Source of the DNA: Pseudopyrenochaeta lycopersici
Taxonomy: Eukaryota; Ascomycota; Dothideomycetes; Pleosporales; Pseudopyrenochaetaceae
Direction: 5' to 3'
NCBI GenBank assembly: GCA_003313425.1
Contig: NHZP01000044.1
Coordinates: 248,001 to 312,000, forward strand
DNA length: 64,000 nucleotides
Numbering within the stretch: the first letter of the stretch is position 1; the number at the start of each line of letters is the position of its first letter. The position numbers and the translations under genes were made by a program. The notes under the pieces are model-generated. The model had not been told where the DNA came from. It did no database searches and saw nothing but the letters and a program-made list of their open reading frames with translations. Shown here piece after piece: positions 12,291 to 23,600 of the stretch.

Positions 12291-13064
12291 ACTTATGCTA
12301 AAACGTTGTTTGAGGGTTTGATATTACTTTTGGCTCCCTGAGCTTCCTTATGTTACCAGCTAACTCGATATCTCTTGCATACTATAGTCATGATGCCGTA
12401 TATCCCTGACTACAGTCTTTGACGTGTCGCATCACTATTCCGCCCACTGTATATTCAAGGCATAATGGCGAGGTTTCTTAATATGGGATGGTCTGAGAGT
12501 AAGCACGTGCGAGCAAGCGATGACAGGGTGGACCAAAACTTTAACCGAATCCGGACAAGTCCTTTTTAATTTGGCCTTAAACAGGTTTCCGGGTCCTTTT
12601 TTTTTAGCTACCTTCTTCTCTTAGCAAGCTCAGAAGTTATGAAGCTGATTTCGTTTCCTCCTGTAAAGTTCTACATCAATATATTTCCCGCATTGTATAT
12701 TGTTGTAATTAGGTTTATACTTCCACCTTGGATCTTCCAATAATATTACCAAGCACAACTGATGAGTGTCGCCACCTCTATTACTTCGTACTCGGCCAAA
12801 AGATCCCACATCGAGGCAATCCTAATTTATTAGCAGTATAGACATGAAATGTGAGATCTTTCGGGCCTATACGAAGTAAGACGCGCAATTCTATGGACTG
12901 AGATGGGATTCCTCTTTGGGATGCCTGATGATGATCTCCTGCAGATTCTGAAGCTAGGATTGAAAACATACACATATAAGAGTCAAGTCCTTCGTGTGAT
13001 TGTTTTCAATTGTCCTATTTACATCAAACTTTGACTATCTCAAAAAATCCGTTTTATTTTCAAA
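12291..13064. other. GC-balanced 5' flank of the secreted-protein gene
   Basis: Ordinary-composition DNA without RIP signature. It contains no convincing gene. A 64-codon minus-strand frame at 12781-12975 has no recognisable features. The last 60 bases before the ATG are pyrimidine/A-rich (ending TTTTATTTTCAAA), as is common in fungal 5' leaders. The promoter for the gene at 13065 is presumably here, but no element stands out. Confidence 0.45.
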
Positions 13065-13458
13065 ATGCAACTCTTTAAATACCTCATCATCCTAGCCCCA
13101 GTGCTTACGTTAGCGTCACCTGTCGGCGTGGTTGAACGGCAAGCACTGGCGAAATGCTGCTACAGCGTACGTATCGACCGTTTCCCGCTGCGATTTGCTT
13201 GTCTAACGAGTCTCCTAAAGGCTGCTGAGAATCAATTCACCTTTGTTGTGACCAACGATGGGGAGTACCTTGATACTCTGAAATGGTGTTACATGTCGTT
13301 TACCAGGTAGGTATAGATTGAGTATTAGATGAAACAACATTCTCATGTAATCTAGGAACACTGCCTCTCCCAATGACTGTGCGAAAGCTAGTCGCAGGAT
13401 TTCGTCCGGTTATTGCGAATTCTCAGACCCTCTGCCAGTTACGACATGCCCTGCATGA
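13065..13458 (+). CDS. Small secreted cysteine-rich protein (candidate effector)
   Basis: Three-exon model: exons 13065-13166, 13221-13306 and 13356-13458, coding for 96 residues. Intron 1 (54 nt) is GTACGT...AG with a CTAAC branch site 13 nt before the acceptor. Intron 2 (49 nt) starts GTAGGT and ends TAATCTAG. Splicing intron 2 avoids an in-frame TAG and extends the frame into a cysteine-containing exon. Residues 1-17 are a classic signal peptide (MQLFKYLIILAPVLTLA), with likely cleavage before SPVG. The mature part has six cysteines (C31, C32, C57, C71, C83, C94), so three disulfides are possible. I recognise no named family. Small size, export, even cysteines and a position at the edge of RIP-mutated transposons fit the profile of fungal effectors; that is inference. 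No RIP-type stop lies in the exons. Confidence 0.7.
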
Positions 13459-14064
13459 GTATTGCCTGAGCTTTATTACTATTAGAGGCATCTCGAGACA
13501 GTCTGGTCAAAAAGAACTAAATGAGCTTAGGGAAGTTAGGGGTACAGGCAGTATTCCTCCCTGGCGATATATCAAGCTTTTAGCCGCAGAAATTAGACTC
13601 CTAGCAGTATGTCCACACGATTTTGCCACCGGTTTTATTCTACCTGCTATACCGATTGTCCGATTTCCCCCTTTTCTCTGCGCTGTTTTTGTTCCGTGAT
13701 CGTGAACATGCTTTCCTCGCCCTTGCCTCTTTAATTTTCTTTGTCAGTAAAACACTAGCCCAAAATTTTGCATAGCCGTAACCGATTTCCCGGCTAAAAG
13801 CACGCCCCTACTTAAGGCTACTGAGATTTGTCCGCCGCGCTAGCCACATTTTATTAGCGCCAATATAATTATACAGTAATTAATGTGCATCGACATTTAG
13901 TCGCCTACAGGGAGGCCGATGCTAGATCGTTTATATCACTAGGCTTGTCTTCTACCGATGTCGTTGTCCCTTACGCGGGCCGAGACTTTTCCAGGCCACT
14001 GGAGCCATCACTGCTGCGGCACGCTTGGGCCGCGGTGTAGGTAATCTTATTCCTCTTAATTCCT
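13459..14064. other. 3' flank of the secreted-protein gene, GC-balanced
   Basis: Non-repetitive sequence after the stop codon. A 108-codon frame at 13373-13699 overlaps exon 3 in another frame and shows no protein-like features. Nothing else recognised before the mariner fragment. Confidence 0.45.
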
Positions 14065-14345
14065 TGCTATTCTGCTTCTAAGTCTTAGCAATGTTCCCTT
14101 TCTTTGGCCGCCCTCCGCTATAGCCACTATCATTGTCCTCCTCTAGAATAAAGTTATCTCCTCTCTCTAGCCAGGGCTTGGCGATTGGCTTAAGGACATA
14201 GTCTCTGTATACGTGGTGAGGCATCTTGCTATTCTTATTCTAAGTATTAAAGAAGTGAAGCTTGATCTTAAAGTCATGCCCTATAACAGCCTAGCTATGT
14301 TACTTCTTATTTTTCTTCTTATTAGTTTTATTACGAGTATGAATG
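14065..14345 (-). pseudogene. Tc1/mariner transposase fragment
   Basis: The minus strand reads MPHHVYRDYVLKPIAKPWLE followed by RGDNFILEEDNDSGYSGGRP. This is the second-Asp block of fungal mariner transposases (family form LEEDGDSGHG). It is homologous to 14930-15200 of the neighbouring copy and stops abruptly at both ends, so it is a truncated second copy. It is less RIP-mutated than the neighbour. The second Asp is retained here. Confidence 0.8.
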
Positions 14346-14699
14346 AGTAGTCGATCTAGAAGGCAAGCCTGGCTTCTTATTCTAGTTATTTAATAAGAAG
14401 GGAGAGGCTGGGCCCACAACGAACTACCCGAGCTCGAGTTTCCGGTTACGGGAGTTAACTAGTATGGCCCGCGTGGTTTTAACGGGTACTTATACTCTGT
14501 CACCTAGTTTCAGAAAAAGAGCCCACTCACAAAATGGCTTAGATTCCCTAACACCACCAATAGCCTTACTAAAACGATCAAGGATAGCCATTTTAAGCAG
14601 TTTTTTAAGCAGTTTAAGGATGTGCTTAAAATTAAAGCTGTAATTTTGAACTAGATAGCTATTTAGAGCAGCTTTTTAAGCGTTTTTCCTCACTACCTA
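14346..14699. other. Spacer between mariner copies
   Basis: Includes a GC-rich part (14400-14560) that may hold one end of the mariner element. I found no matching inverted copy on the other side. No gene seen. Confidence 0.35.
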
Positions 14700-15803
14700 G
14701 TTATCTAGCTATCTAATTTAATGTAATCTCTTAGCCTTTAACGTATACTATTAACCTAAGCATTTATAAACTTTTTAGTAACTTTCTCCTATCCCTTAAT
14801 AGCTAGCTTACGAGTTTTAAATTTATCCTAATGCGGGAATCTTAATATAAACTACTTAGGAGGTCGCGAGTAATTCTTAATAGGGGCTAGATCTAGCGAG
14901 CTAGGGCAGTTAAAGTAGTGCTTAAGCTTATTCTTCTGCTTCTAAGTCTTAATAATATTCTCTTTCTTTAACTACCTTCTACTATAGCTGCTATTATTAT
15001 CCTCCTCTAGAATAAAGTTATCTCCTCTCTCTAGCTAGGGCTTATTAATTTGCTTAAGGATCTAGTCTCTGTATACGTAGTAAGATATCTTACTATTCTT
15101 ATTCTAAGTATCTAAGAAATAAAGCTTACTCTTAAAGTTATACCCTATAGCAGCCTAGCTATACTGCCTTTTATTCTTCTTCTTATTAGTTCTATTAAGA
15201 GTATGCTAGATACAGTCTAAATATAGCCTCTCTCTAGGCTTCCTAATAATATAAATCTTACCCTTAGTACTTATAGACTAGTGTACCTTATCTAAGAATC
15301 TAACTCTCCTCTAGTCCTAAGGCTAAGGGTAGCAGCTAAGTATAACCTTACTCTATTCTTTTCTCTTTAGCGCGAGTCTGCTAGAGATCTAGGCTTTATA
15401 GTAAGTAATACACTTATAATAGTCTATTAAACCTATATAATCTTTAAGGTAATAACTATTATAGTTTAGATTAAGCTCTTTATAAATTTACTGCTATATT
15501 ATAACTCTTACTAGCTATCTAAGGTCTTGAAGAAACCTGTCTACTTTCTTAAGCTCCTTAGGCGAGAGAGCTAGTAGCCTGTCTCTTTTCTTAGGTACAG
15601 TAGCATTATTATAATAATAGCGATTAAATTCTAGGTTATCCTCTCTTAAGATTACTTATCTTTACTCTTTACTAACGCTGTAATTAGTACTTAAATAGAT
15701 TAGAATAGAAGTATAAGAGCCTATTGTAGTCTGCTAACTTAGCAGCACCCTTCAGCCTCGCTTCTTTAGGGGTCTTAAAGTCAGGAATACTATTCCTTAA
15801 CAT
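14700..15803 (-). pseudogene. Tc1/mariner transposase relic
   Basis: Near full-length degraded transposase on the minus strand. The start ATG is probably 15803-15801, followed by a frame containing IPDFKTPKEARLKGAAKLAD. Near 15560-15610 it reads KKRDRLLALSPKELKKVD and, further on, a block ending YYKCITYYKAXISSRLALKR, matching the DNA-binding and linker part of fungal mariners. Near 14850-14930 it reads KHYFNCPSSLDLAPIKNY, the third-acidic block (family form SPDLAPIENCW) with the Glu now Lys. Several frames are needed, so indels as well as stops are present. Terminal repeats not found. Confidence 0.8.
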
Positions 15804-15952
15804 ACCAAAAAAGATCCGCGCAAAAAATCCGCGTGTTGTGGTGGTGGTAGTTAAGATAATCGTGGTTGAAATCAGAGAGTTTGGTGAGCAGCATCGATTT
15901 TGGTGGGTGCTCGCTTAAGTTAACGTGTTGCACCACCTGGCGCACGTCCCTA

Positions 15953-16605
15953 CCGAGGCTCACCTCGTAGCGATCGTCCCCTCGTAACGCACGCATTTCC
16001 TTACCAAAATCTGCCAAAATCCTACCTTTATTTCTATTTTTCTAGCCTTATTTAATAAGTAAAATATAAAAGTCTAAATATTAAAGATATATTTCTTTAG
16101 TAGCTCTATAATCTTAGTTAATTATATTTTTTAAAATAAATAGTTTAAGAAATTTATTAATTTTCTATAAAAATAAATAATATTTATTATAGTATTAGAA
16201 ATTCTTAATCTTAAATAACTAAGTAAATATATAATTCTTTTATAAAGTTATTTAAGAATAACTTTTTCTTTAATAAAAATTTATATGTAACTTTATAAAA
16301 TATAGTATAACTCTTTTAAAAAATTATATATTTACTTAGTTATTTAAGATTAAGAATTTCTAATACTATAATAAATATTATTTATTTTTATAGAAAATTA
16401 ATAAATTTCTTAAACTATTTATTTTAAAAAATATAATTAACTAAGATTATAGAGCTACTAAAGGAATATATCTTTAATATTAAGACTTTTTTATTTTACT
16501 TATTAAATAAGGCTAGAAAAATAGAAATAAAGGTAGGATTTTGGCAGATTTTGGTAAGGAAATACGTGCGTTACGAGGGGACGATCGCTACGAGGTGAGC
16601 CCCGG
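15953..16605. repeat. 653-bp foldback element (giant palindrome, MITE-like)
   Basis: Arms 15953-16236 and 16322-16605 (about 284 nt each) are reverse complements with only about five mismatches, separated by an 85-nt loop. The ends read CCGAGGCTCACC and, on the other strand, CCGGGGCTCACC. TA is duplicated (15951-15952, 16606-16607). It sits in the left terminal repeat of P+, and removing it with one TA restores that repeat. There is no coding capacity. The outer 70 bp of each arm are GC-rich and the inner 210 bp are very AT-rich. Likely a non-autonomous element moved by a TA-targeting transposase. Confidence 0.88.
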
Positions 16606-16666
16606 TACCTAACGCACGCAGAGCTTATTTTTTATCCCAACTTCAACGCTCAATATCTCAACCACT

Positions 16667-18960
16667 ATGGCACCTATTGACGAACCGCTTGCAGCTTTAG
16701 ATTTGCTAAAGCCTAGAGAATGTTTTTAAGGTTTAGAATATGCGAGATTGTATAGCTGCAGCAGGTTAACGCTGTTAAAGCGCCACCGCGGGGTATAGGG
16801 TACTAGGGCAGAGAAGTATAAAAATAACAGCCTACTTAACACTACGCAGGAAAAGTAGCTTATACAGTATATCTATAACCTTTACGCATGCGGCCTACCT
16901 CCCTTAAAGCCTATAATATAAAACTTTATATCTTAAATAGCCTATAAGCTAGCAGGTAAAGACTAGGCTAATTACTTTATTACTGTTACGAACAGAAGTA
17001 AGAAGGGCGGCGGTTATGAGGATGTAGGAGGAGGCACGGACGACTAACAAAGAGACTAAGCCTCTGAACTAACTGATAACGCTAGAGTTATGTAATCCTA
17101 GAAAACCTACGCTAAGATAGACTATGTCCTATAAGATAGAGATAAACCTAGAAAACCTAGAGGAGGCCTTATAGGAATCCTATAAGATAATTATGTATAT
17201 AGACTTGTATAATAGCCCTATAGCATATTATAATTAACTTAAGATAATCTATAAGTGTACTACTATCTAATACTTCCCTATTTAACCTACCTAGTACTGC
17301 ACATCTACAGAATACTCTAAAGAGCCTAACTAGTTAACACTAGTTGCTTTATATTGTAACTACTTAACTAGATCTTTAACAATTACTTACTATAGCGTCT
17401 ATATTATCTCTTACTAAGTATCTACTCTTAATTGGCGCTGCTTTAAAGCAGGCTCTACCTTTAAGTATAAGCTATACTTTAAGCTTTTAGATTATAAGAT
17501 TAAGGAATATAAGATAGAGAGTTATTATATATAATATTATAGATAAGAAAGGCTTCTTAGTTAGTATACTATTAAAGGTAAAGTATATCTTCTTAAGAGA
17601 GCTTTTTAAGTATAGAAAGATAAAGAGTATAATCTAAGATAGTAATAGAGAGTAGATTACTACTATAGCTTATATCTATACTAATAGATCTACTCTTATA
17701 CTTACACCTATCTACTAGGCCTAGAGTAGTAATATCTAAGACACCTAGCTATAGGACTTTAACGCTTAAGAGCACTGCGCCTTTTTTACAGCCTTACTTA
17801 GTAGATAAATAAATAATAATATAGGCCTTATGTAGCTTAAGTAGGTATTTAATTATAAGACTTAAGTAACGTCGCGCTTATCTTAGAGGCTCTTTATCCT
17901 TAACAGCTATAGCTCTTATATTACTATAGATTTTATTAAGTACTATAATAATAATAATAATAAGATCCTACTAATAGTATACTCTTCTTATAGTACTTAC
18001 ACGCTTTAACCTCTTAATATTATAATATTTATACTACTCGCTACTTTATATAAAGCTAAGCTTACTACCTTTATTAATAGCTTATAGGGCCTTACTTCTA
18101 TTACTAAACGTAATTTTTATAAGCTCTTTAGTAAAGCCTAGGCTTCCTTCTTTAAAGAGAAAATAATCCTTAAGGCCTTTAAGGCTATAGGCCTCTCTCT
18201 CTTTAATCTTAATATTATTCTCTTACGCTTCTTAGCACCTATAAAGGATAGCTTATAGCTAGGCTTAAGTAGTAGCTTAAGCTTAGTTTTAAGCGTAAGT
18301 AACTAGAGAAAGATAGAGTAATTACTAAAGTAAGTAGTAGATAATATCTATAATTTAAAAGCTAAGAAGCTTAGCTAAATAATCTATATAATTAGCGTTA
18401 AAAATAAGGTCCTATAATATAAGAATAAGTAACTAAAAAAGGTACTAGTAAATAAGTAAAAGTATAAGAAGTAAGGTAAGATTTTACTACTTAAGGCACC
18501 TTAAGAGTATAGTAGTAGAGCGCTCTTTTAGTTACTAATAAAGGTAGCTTAAGTAAGGCAGTAACAGGAGTAAAAGGAGCTTAAAGAAGAGAAGCTTTAA
18601 TACTAAAAAAGTAAGGCTATTAAGCTTAGAGAGTAGTAGAAGGTAGCTAAGGCAGCTCTCCTTAAGGAGCGTTATCGTAATAGAGTTATAGTAAAGGAGA
18701 GGCGTAAACTTAAGGCTGCTATAAAGGTTACTGCGCGTAAAGAGGTAAAAGTAGAGTAGTAAGTAAAATAATAACTCTAAAGCGATCTTAAATTATTTAA
18801 AAAAGGTAAGAGGTAAAGCCTTAAGCCTAGTAAAGCTATTAAGGCTGCTGTTATTAAGTAGGATTAAATAGTAGCAGAGGAAGTAGTTTATGCTACCTCT
18901 TAACGCGGGAGACTAAATAAGCTGCTGCAGAAGCTGCTAACGTAATTTAAATTAATTAAA
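16667..18960 (+). pseudogene. pogo-type (DDE_1) transposase relic of P+
   Basis: The start ATG at 16667 opens MAPIDEPLAALDLLKPRECF and a helix-turn-helix/CENP-B-like DNA-binding region (RLTLLKRHRGV, then LLNTTQEK). The catalytic part begins near 17640 (SNREXITTIAYIYTN, family form SREWIT). It continues with DFNAXEHCAFFTALLS near 17755, LFILNSYSSYITIDFIKYY near 17890 (family form LILDGHGSH, Asp lost), then STYTLXPLNIIIF near 17995 (family form THxLQPLDV). A lysine/glutamate-rich C-terminal tail runs from 18300 to 18960. About 17030-17600 matches the family poorly and may contain a further unrecognised insertion. Dead through stops and lost acidic residues. Confidence 0.75.
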
Positions 18961-19149
18961 CTATTTTAATAGCTATCCTAATTACTCCACTAAAAAATCT
19001 TATAATATTAGCTATTGTGCGTGGCTTAAAAGCTTCAAATCGAGGATGGCCGCACCTTAGTTTTCCGTGCGCTAGGTACGGACGTGCGCCAGGTAGTGCA
19101 GCACGTTACCGAGACTCACCTCGTAACGTGCCCCACCACCTGAGGCACG

Positions 19150-19880
19150 CGAGCAGCTATATAGGCTGTCAACTTTATAAGGCTATAGAGCTACTAACAA
19201 TAGCTATTATCACGAGATCTTTTAATAATAAGCTTTAATAGGTATATAGAGCAATTGCGCATTATTAAATTATAAAAAAAAGCCTTTATAGCGGCTTAAT
19301 TAGCTAACCTCGTCGAGATTAAGTATACAGAGCCTCGTTAGTAACAATAGGCTCCTCCTCTACTATAGTTAATTTTTAAGCCTTACTAGGTTGTAGGCTT
19401 TACCTCCTGCCTTTTTTAGATAATTTAATATCGCTTTAGAGTTATTTTTTAAGCTCGTAAGCTACCTTTTATTCCTCGCGTAAGGTAGCTTTCTTAGCTC
19501 TCTCTTATTCCCTTATCTCTTCAGCTGCCTGCCTTATTCTTAATCTCTACTTAAGCTAAAAAGCCTTTAGCTGCTTCTAGGTTTTACAGAGCTTAATTAC
19601 TTTACTTTTCTAGTATTATAGCTCCTCCTCCTCCTTACGCTCTTTCTCCTCCTTTAAGCTTAAGCTGCCTAGACTTTAGCAGGTAACTAAAACTAAGCTC
19701 TACTATAGTATTCCTTAGGATGCTTAAGGACTAGAGCCTTACTATAATTCTTGCGCTTCTTCTTATACTTAAGAGCCTCTTTAAGCTAAGCGTTTTTATA
19801 CTAAAGTATCTAGTTTTAAGCTAAGATTATATAGATTATTTAGCTAAGCTTTTTTAAGCGACTATTATAGATATTATTAA
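19150..19880 (-). pseudogene. P- transposase C-terminal tail
   Basis: The minus strand reads KYKKKRKNYSKALVLKHPKE, then arginine/glutamate-rich sequence. It is homologous to the tail of the P+ transposase (18340-18960), including the shared run LSXIIYI. It continues, after removal of G1, from the N-terminal piece at 53009-53234. The lack of any DDE block between the two indicates an internal deletion. Confidence 0.7.
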
Positions 19881-19884
19881 CTAC

Positions 19885-20249
19885 TGTGGAGTTAACAAGG
19901 TGGTTCGGCACAATCCCGCAGTTCTGGTGTTGTGAATGAGAGGTGACGCTGGAATCAAATGTGCGTGAATAACAGGAGCAGCCCTGCCTGTGCAGTCTGC
20001 CAGAAACGAAGGTAAGTATGGAGCCTGATTAAAAGTAATAAACAAAATGGTCTGAAATCTCATTGAATTGACGTAGCTAATGCACTAGCTACTTCGCAAA
20101 ATCTTAGTTTTGAAGTGAATTGTCGTGGTGTGTGGTGCATGGTGCATGAGGTTTGGTGCATGTCGTATCTCCACGTCTTATCACCAAATTTCGCTGACAA
20201 AGGAAACCTATTATCACCTGATTGCCCAGGTACCCTGTGCAACGGCATA
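19885..20249 (-). repeat. G1 3' LTR
   Basis: 365 bp. Starts TGTGGAGTTAAC and ends GGCATA (RIP form of GGCACA) on the plus strand. Followed by AACCTCCCCTAC, whose complement is the polypurine tract. Confidence 0.9.
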
Positions 20250-20359
20250 AACCTCCCCTACTTTGAGCTTAGTCCTATTGAGCTTACAACTCCTACTTAT
20301 TATTCCTTCTCCTCGTAAGTAGAACTACCAGCAGGAGGAGAAGAGAACTGGAAAAAGGA

Positions 20360-20360
<1 letters not shown>

Positions 20361-20391
<31 letters not shown>

Positions 20392-20393
20392 AA
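20361..20393 (+). repeat. (GAAA)n microsatellite
   Basis: About eight uninterrupted GAAA units in G1 close to its 3' LTR. The equivalent place in G2 (about 26475-26500) has a shorter, interrupted A/G tract. Confidence 0.9.
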
Positions 20394-20613
20394 TTGTTGC
20401 CCTATGAACAAAGGGAAGGCAGTATAAGCTGCATTTCTGCAGGAGGAGCAGTCCTCGTAATCGTGCAGGTTCCTTTATGAACTCTTACACTTTATCGTCA
20501 AATCTCTTAAAGACAGTAGGAAAAACAAAAGAAAACGCGCCTTAACCTTACTGTTGAAGACGCCGGCAAGTATGCCATCGTCCTAGTATCCCTTGAACGA
20601 CCTGGAGGCACTC

Positions 20614-20660
20614 AGCTAATCAGAGTCTGTCAAGCCTTACCTGGCGATTGCTGATTGGCT
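20614..20660. repeat. Palindromic motif, G1 copy after ORF3
   Basis: AGCTAATCAG ... CTGATTGGCT arms enclosing the conserved ACCTGGCGATTG. Homologous to 26721-26767 in G2. Lies about 30 bp beyond the ORF3 stop. Confidence 0.7.
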
Positions 20661-20689
20661 AGGCTCTTAATAGTGCAGCCAAATCATCC

Positions 20690-23600
20690 TTACTTCTTCT
20701 TCTTGATCTCCTCAATCCTCTTGCTACGACAAGGAGTCTGCGATGGTGTATGTAGATTTGACGCGCTCATGTCAGGTTGCGCTTGCCCAGGACGAGAAGG
20801 CGCGAGAGGAGGTCCTATAGGTGACTGACCAGGCGAGTAGTAACTTGGCGCCTGCTGCTACGATAACGACCTTCGTGAACCAGCATGAGTTGAAGTCTGT
20901 GGAGACTTAGTTGCGCTTCAGATTGACAGACGCCTTGGTTTCTCCTTCCTGTCTAGCATCTTAGCAGCCTTGCTATCAGGATTGTTAGAAAGCTCCTTAA
21001 GAACCTTGTCTAGGGCAGTGCGTTGTTTAACCTGCCTATCGTGCTTCTACTACTTAGCTTCCTAAGCTAGATTTATACCTTTATTTAAGAAGAACGACCT
21101 GTTAAGTACGCTAAGGTCTTTGTCTTCCCTAAAAGTAAGCCTCTTATAATGCCGGCAGACAACCTAATACTCTTTAATTATCTTTACTGTAGCCTTCCTA
21201 GTATCCTTAATAAATTGACAGATTAAACTAGGATTAGGCTAATCTGTAAACAAGTTAGTTAGTTCCTCTAAGACTAGCGGAGAGTCCTATCTCAGCTGAC
21301 AGTTTACAGCCTTAGCAATGTTTAACGAGTATACTAGTGTAACATCTCTAGGAAAGGCCTACTTGACGCCGCTATAGTGATTTAAGTGTCTAGAAGGTAA
21401 CTTTAGCGCGGCAGTTAAGCTTTAAAAGGCAGCAGTAAGCTCTTAATAGGAGCCTATCTTAGGAATCTCTATCGTAGTCATGTCCTCTTCTACCTTAATA
21501 AACTAAGGTAAGATAGTTTGTTATTACTTAGTTGCAGGTCTAGTGGATCTATAAGGCAGCCTAGGATTAGAGATACGGACATAACTAGCCTTTCAAGGCT
21601 GACTAAACTATTTGACGTTAGGGAATTTCGCACTGCAACTCTCTAGCCAGTCCCTCTTATCATCCTATCCCTTAATGTAACTAGTAGAGTTCTTAAGTCC
21701 TAAGTTTTCTCGCTAGTTCTAGTACTTATAGATAATATTATAAAAGCTACGTAGTATCTGCGTGCAGTTATCTTTATCTTTATTATTAAAGGAGACGCTT
21801 CCTTAGATAATGTCTACACCCCTGCCCAAGTACACAGCCTTAGAGATATTTAAGTTAATGTAACAGAAGTAAGTCCTATCCCTAGGCTTAGTGTATTTTA
21901 TGTAGTAAAGGTAAGAAATTAGGTTAGGCTCTTTTCGCAAGACTACATATAGCCGCTAATACTTAACGTTACTACGCATAAGCTGCTGCATTAACAAATA
22001 ATATATTACCTAACACTAACTAAGGTTGCTCTTACTATTAATTAACTGCGTATAGTAGAGGTATATGTTGAAACTCTGATTAAGGATTAAGACTAGCTCA
22101 GGATCCTTAAAAATCTAGCTGAAGGCATCGTAGGTAATACTGCTGTACTCCTTAAATGCTTTAACATATACTCCCTAACTAAGAGCCTTAGTAACTTCGT
22201 CCTAGTTAATCTAGACTTAAACTTTTGCTAGGTAATAACAATAGCTCTTTAGGTCTTAATGCGTATAGTCTCCTTAAAACGGGGCTGAGAACAGAACTTA
22301 AGTTACTAGGTCTAACTAAAGCTAACCCTATCAATCCTAACGATAGTATAGTATCTTAAGGAGCTAAACTATGTTTAAAATGCTAAGGCTTCAAGTAAGC
22401 AGGCCTATCTTGCTAGCTACGTAACAGTAATATTGCTAGCACACCCTACAATAGTCGAATACCTAACTACCCTGCCTATCCTTAAGAGTACTAAAATTCA
22501 CACACTCTTAATACTAGGTATTAATTAGCTAAACGCGCTTACTATTATTCAACTTCCTAGACGTAATTAACGCGGTTATCTTAACTAGAGCAGACTGTTT
22601 GTTTATACAGTTGCATCCCTTACGCGATTTTACTGTAATACTGGTTTTAAGCGAGATGTCTTCTTTAATTAAGTCTCAAACGTTAATACTATTATTAAGT
22701 GTCGCTAGCAGCATTTCTAACTCTTTGCGTAACTACCTTACTAACTCTAAGTCTCTTACGCGAATCTTATCTGGAGTAAGAGGCTGCGTAGAGAGAAATC
22801 TCTAACGCCGCCTAAGACAGAATTTCTCTTAAAGGGCCTCTACTGCCTTAACCTGTTATTAAGTACGCCTATTCCCTCTTAAACGTTGTTCTTCTAGCTA
22901 GATTTCTTAAATGCTTTCAGCTATAACAGACAGCCTGTCTGTTTAAGGCTCGCCTAGCTTCTCTAGCTTATTCTAGATATCGCCTCTAAATTCTTTACTT
23001 ATGCGTTAGTAACTAAGACTAGAAGGCTTAATAACTTGCGTGCGCCCTCTAATATTTAATAAAGTAGCAGGGCTTTAGCTTCTAGCACGTTTAGAGGCAG
23101 TTATCGCTAAGGCTGTTGTCTAGACGCTAGCCTTAGCCGCAGAATTATTCTTACTATCGCCAGCAGCAGGAAGAAGTAACTTAGTCCGCTTATAATACCT
23201 GAAATAATTCTCTCGCAGCTACTTAGGCGTAATAGTTATATTTAGAGGAAGCTTTGTCCCTGCATGCAATTACTTTCTATACTATTTAATTACCTCTGTC
23301 TAGAACATCTAGTTAAGGTACCCCTATTGTGCCGTTGCACAGGGTACCTGGGCAATCAGGTGATGATGGGTTTCCTTTGTCAGCGAGATTTGATGATAAG
23401 ACTTGGAGATGCGAGAGATCTCAACGTTATGCACCAAAACCTCATGCACCACACTCCACGAGAATTCACTCTAAAAACTGAGATTTTGTAAAGTAGCTAG
23501 TGCATTAGCTACGTTAATTCATGAGATTTCAGACCATTTTGTTTATTACTTTTAATCAGGCTCCATACTTACCTTCGTTTCTGGCAGACTGCACAGGCAG

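Larger units (their letters stand above)
15923..19106 (+). mobile_element. pogo-type DNA transposon P+ (host of the palindrome)
   Basis: Once the 653-bp palindrome is removed, the left end (from 15923, ACGTGTTGCACCACCTGGCG) matches the reverse complement of the right end (ACGTGCTGCACTACCTGGCG) over about 41 bp with four mismatches. TA flanks both sides (15921-15922, 19107-19108). Net length about 2.5 kb. It encodes a DDE_1 transposase on the plus strand. The next pogo element starts only 19 bp to the right, so two elements lie nearly end to end. Confidence 0.85.

Noticed and set aside
12781..12975. 64-codon minus-strand frame upstream of the secreted-protein gene
   Set aside because: No protein-like features, no intron signals, and it overlaps the presumed promoter region.
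13373..13699. 108-codon plus-strand frame
   Set aside because: Overlaps exon 3 of the spliced gene in another frame; the spliced model explains signal peptide and cysteine pattern much better.
14400..14560. Possible mariner terminal repeat
   Set aside because: No inverted partner found near 15800-15920.
15790..16017. 75-codon minus-strand frame
   Set aside because: Spans the end of the mariner relic, the P+ terminal repeat and the palindrome arm; it cannot be an original gene.
17030..17600. Possible extra insertion inside the P+ transposase
   Set aside because: The stretch fits the family poorly, but I found no terminal repeats or target duplication to define an element.
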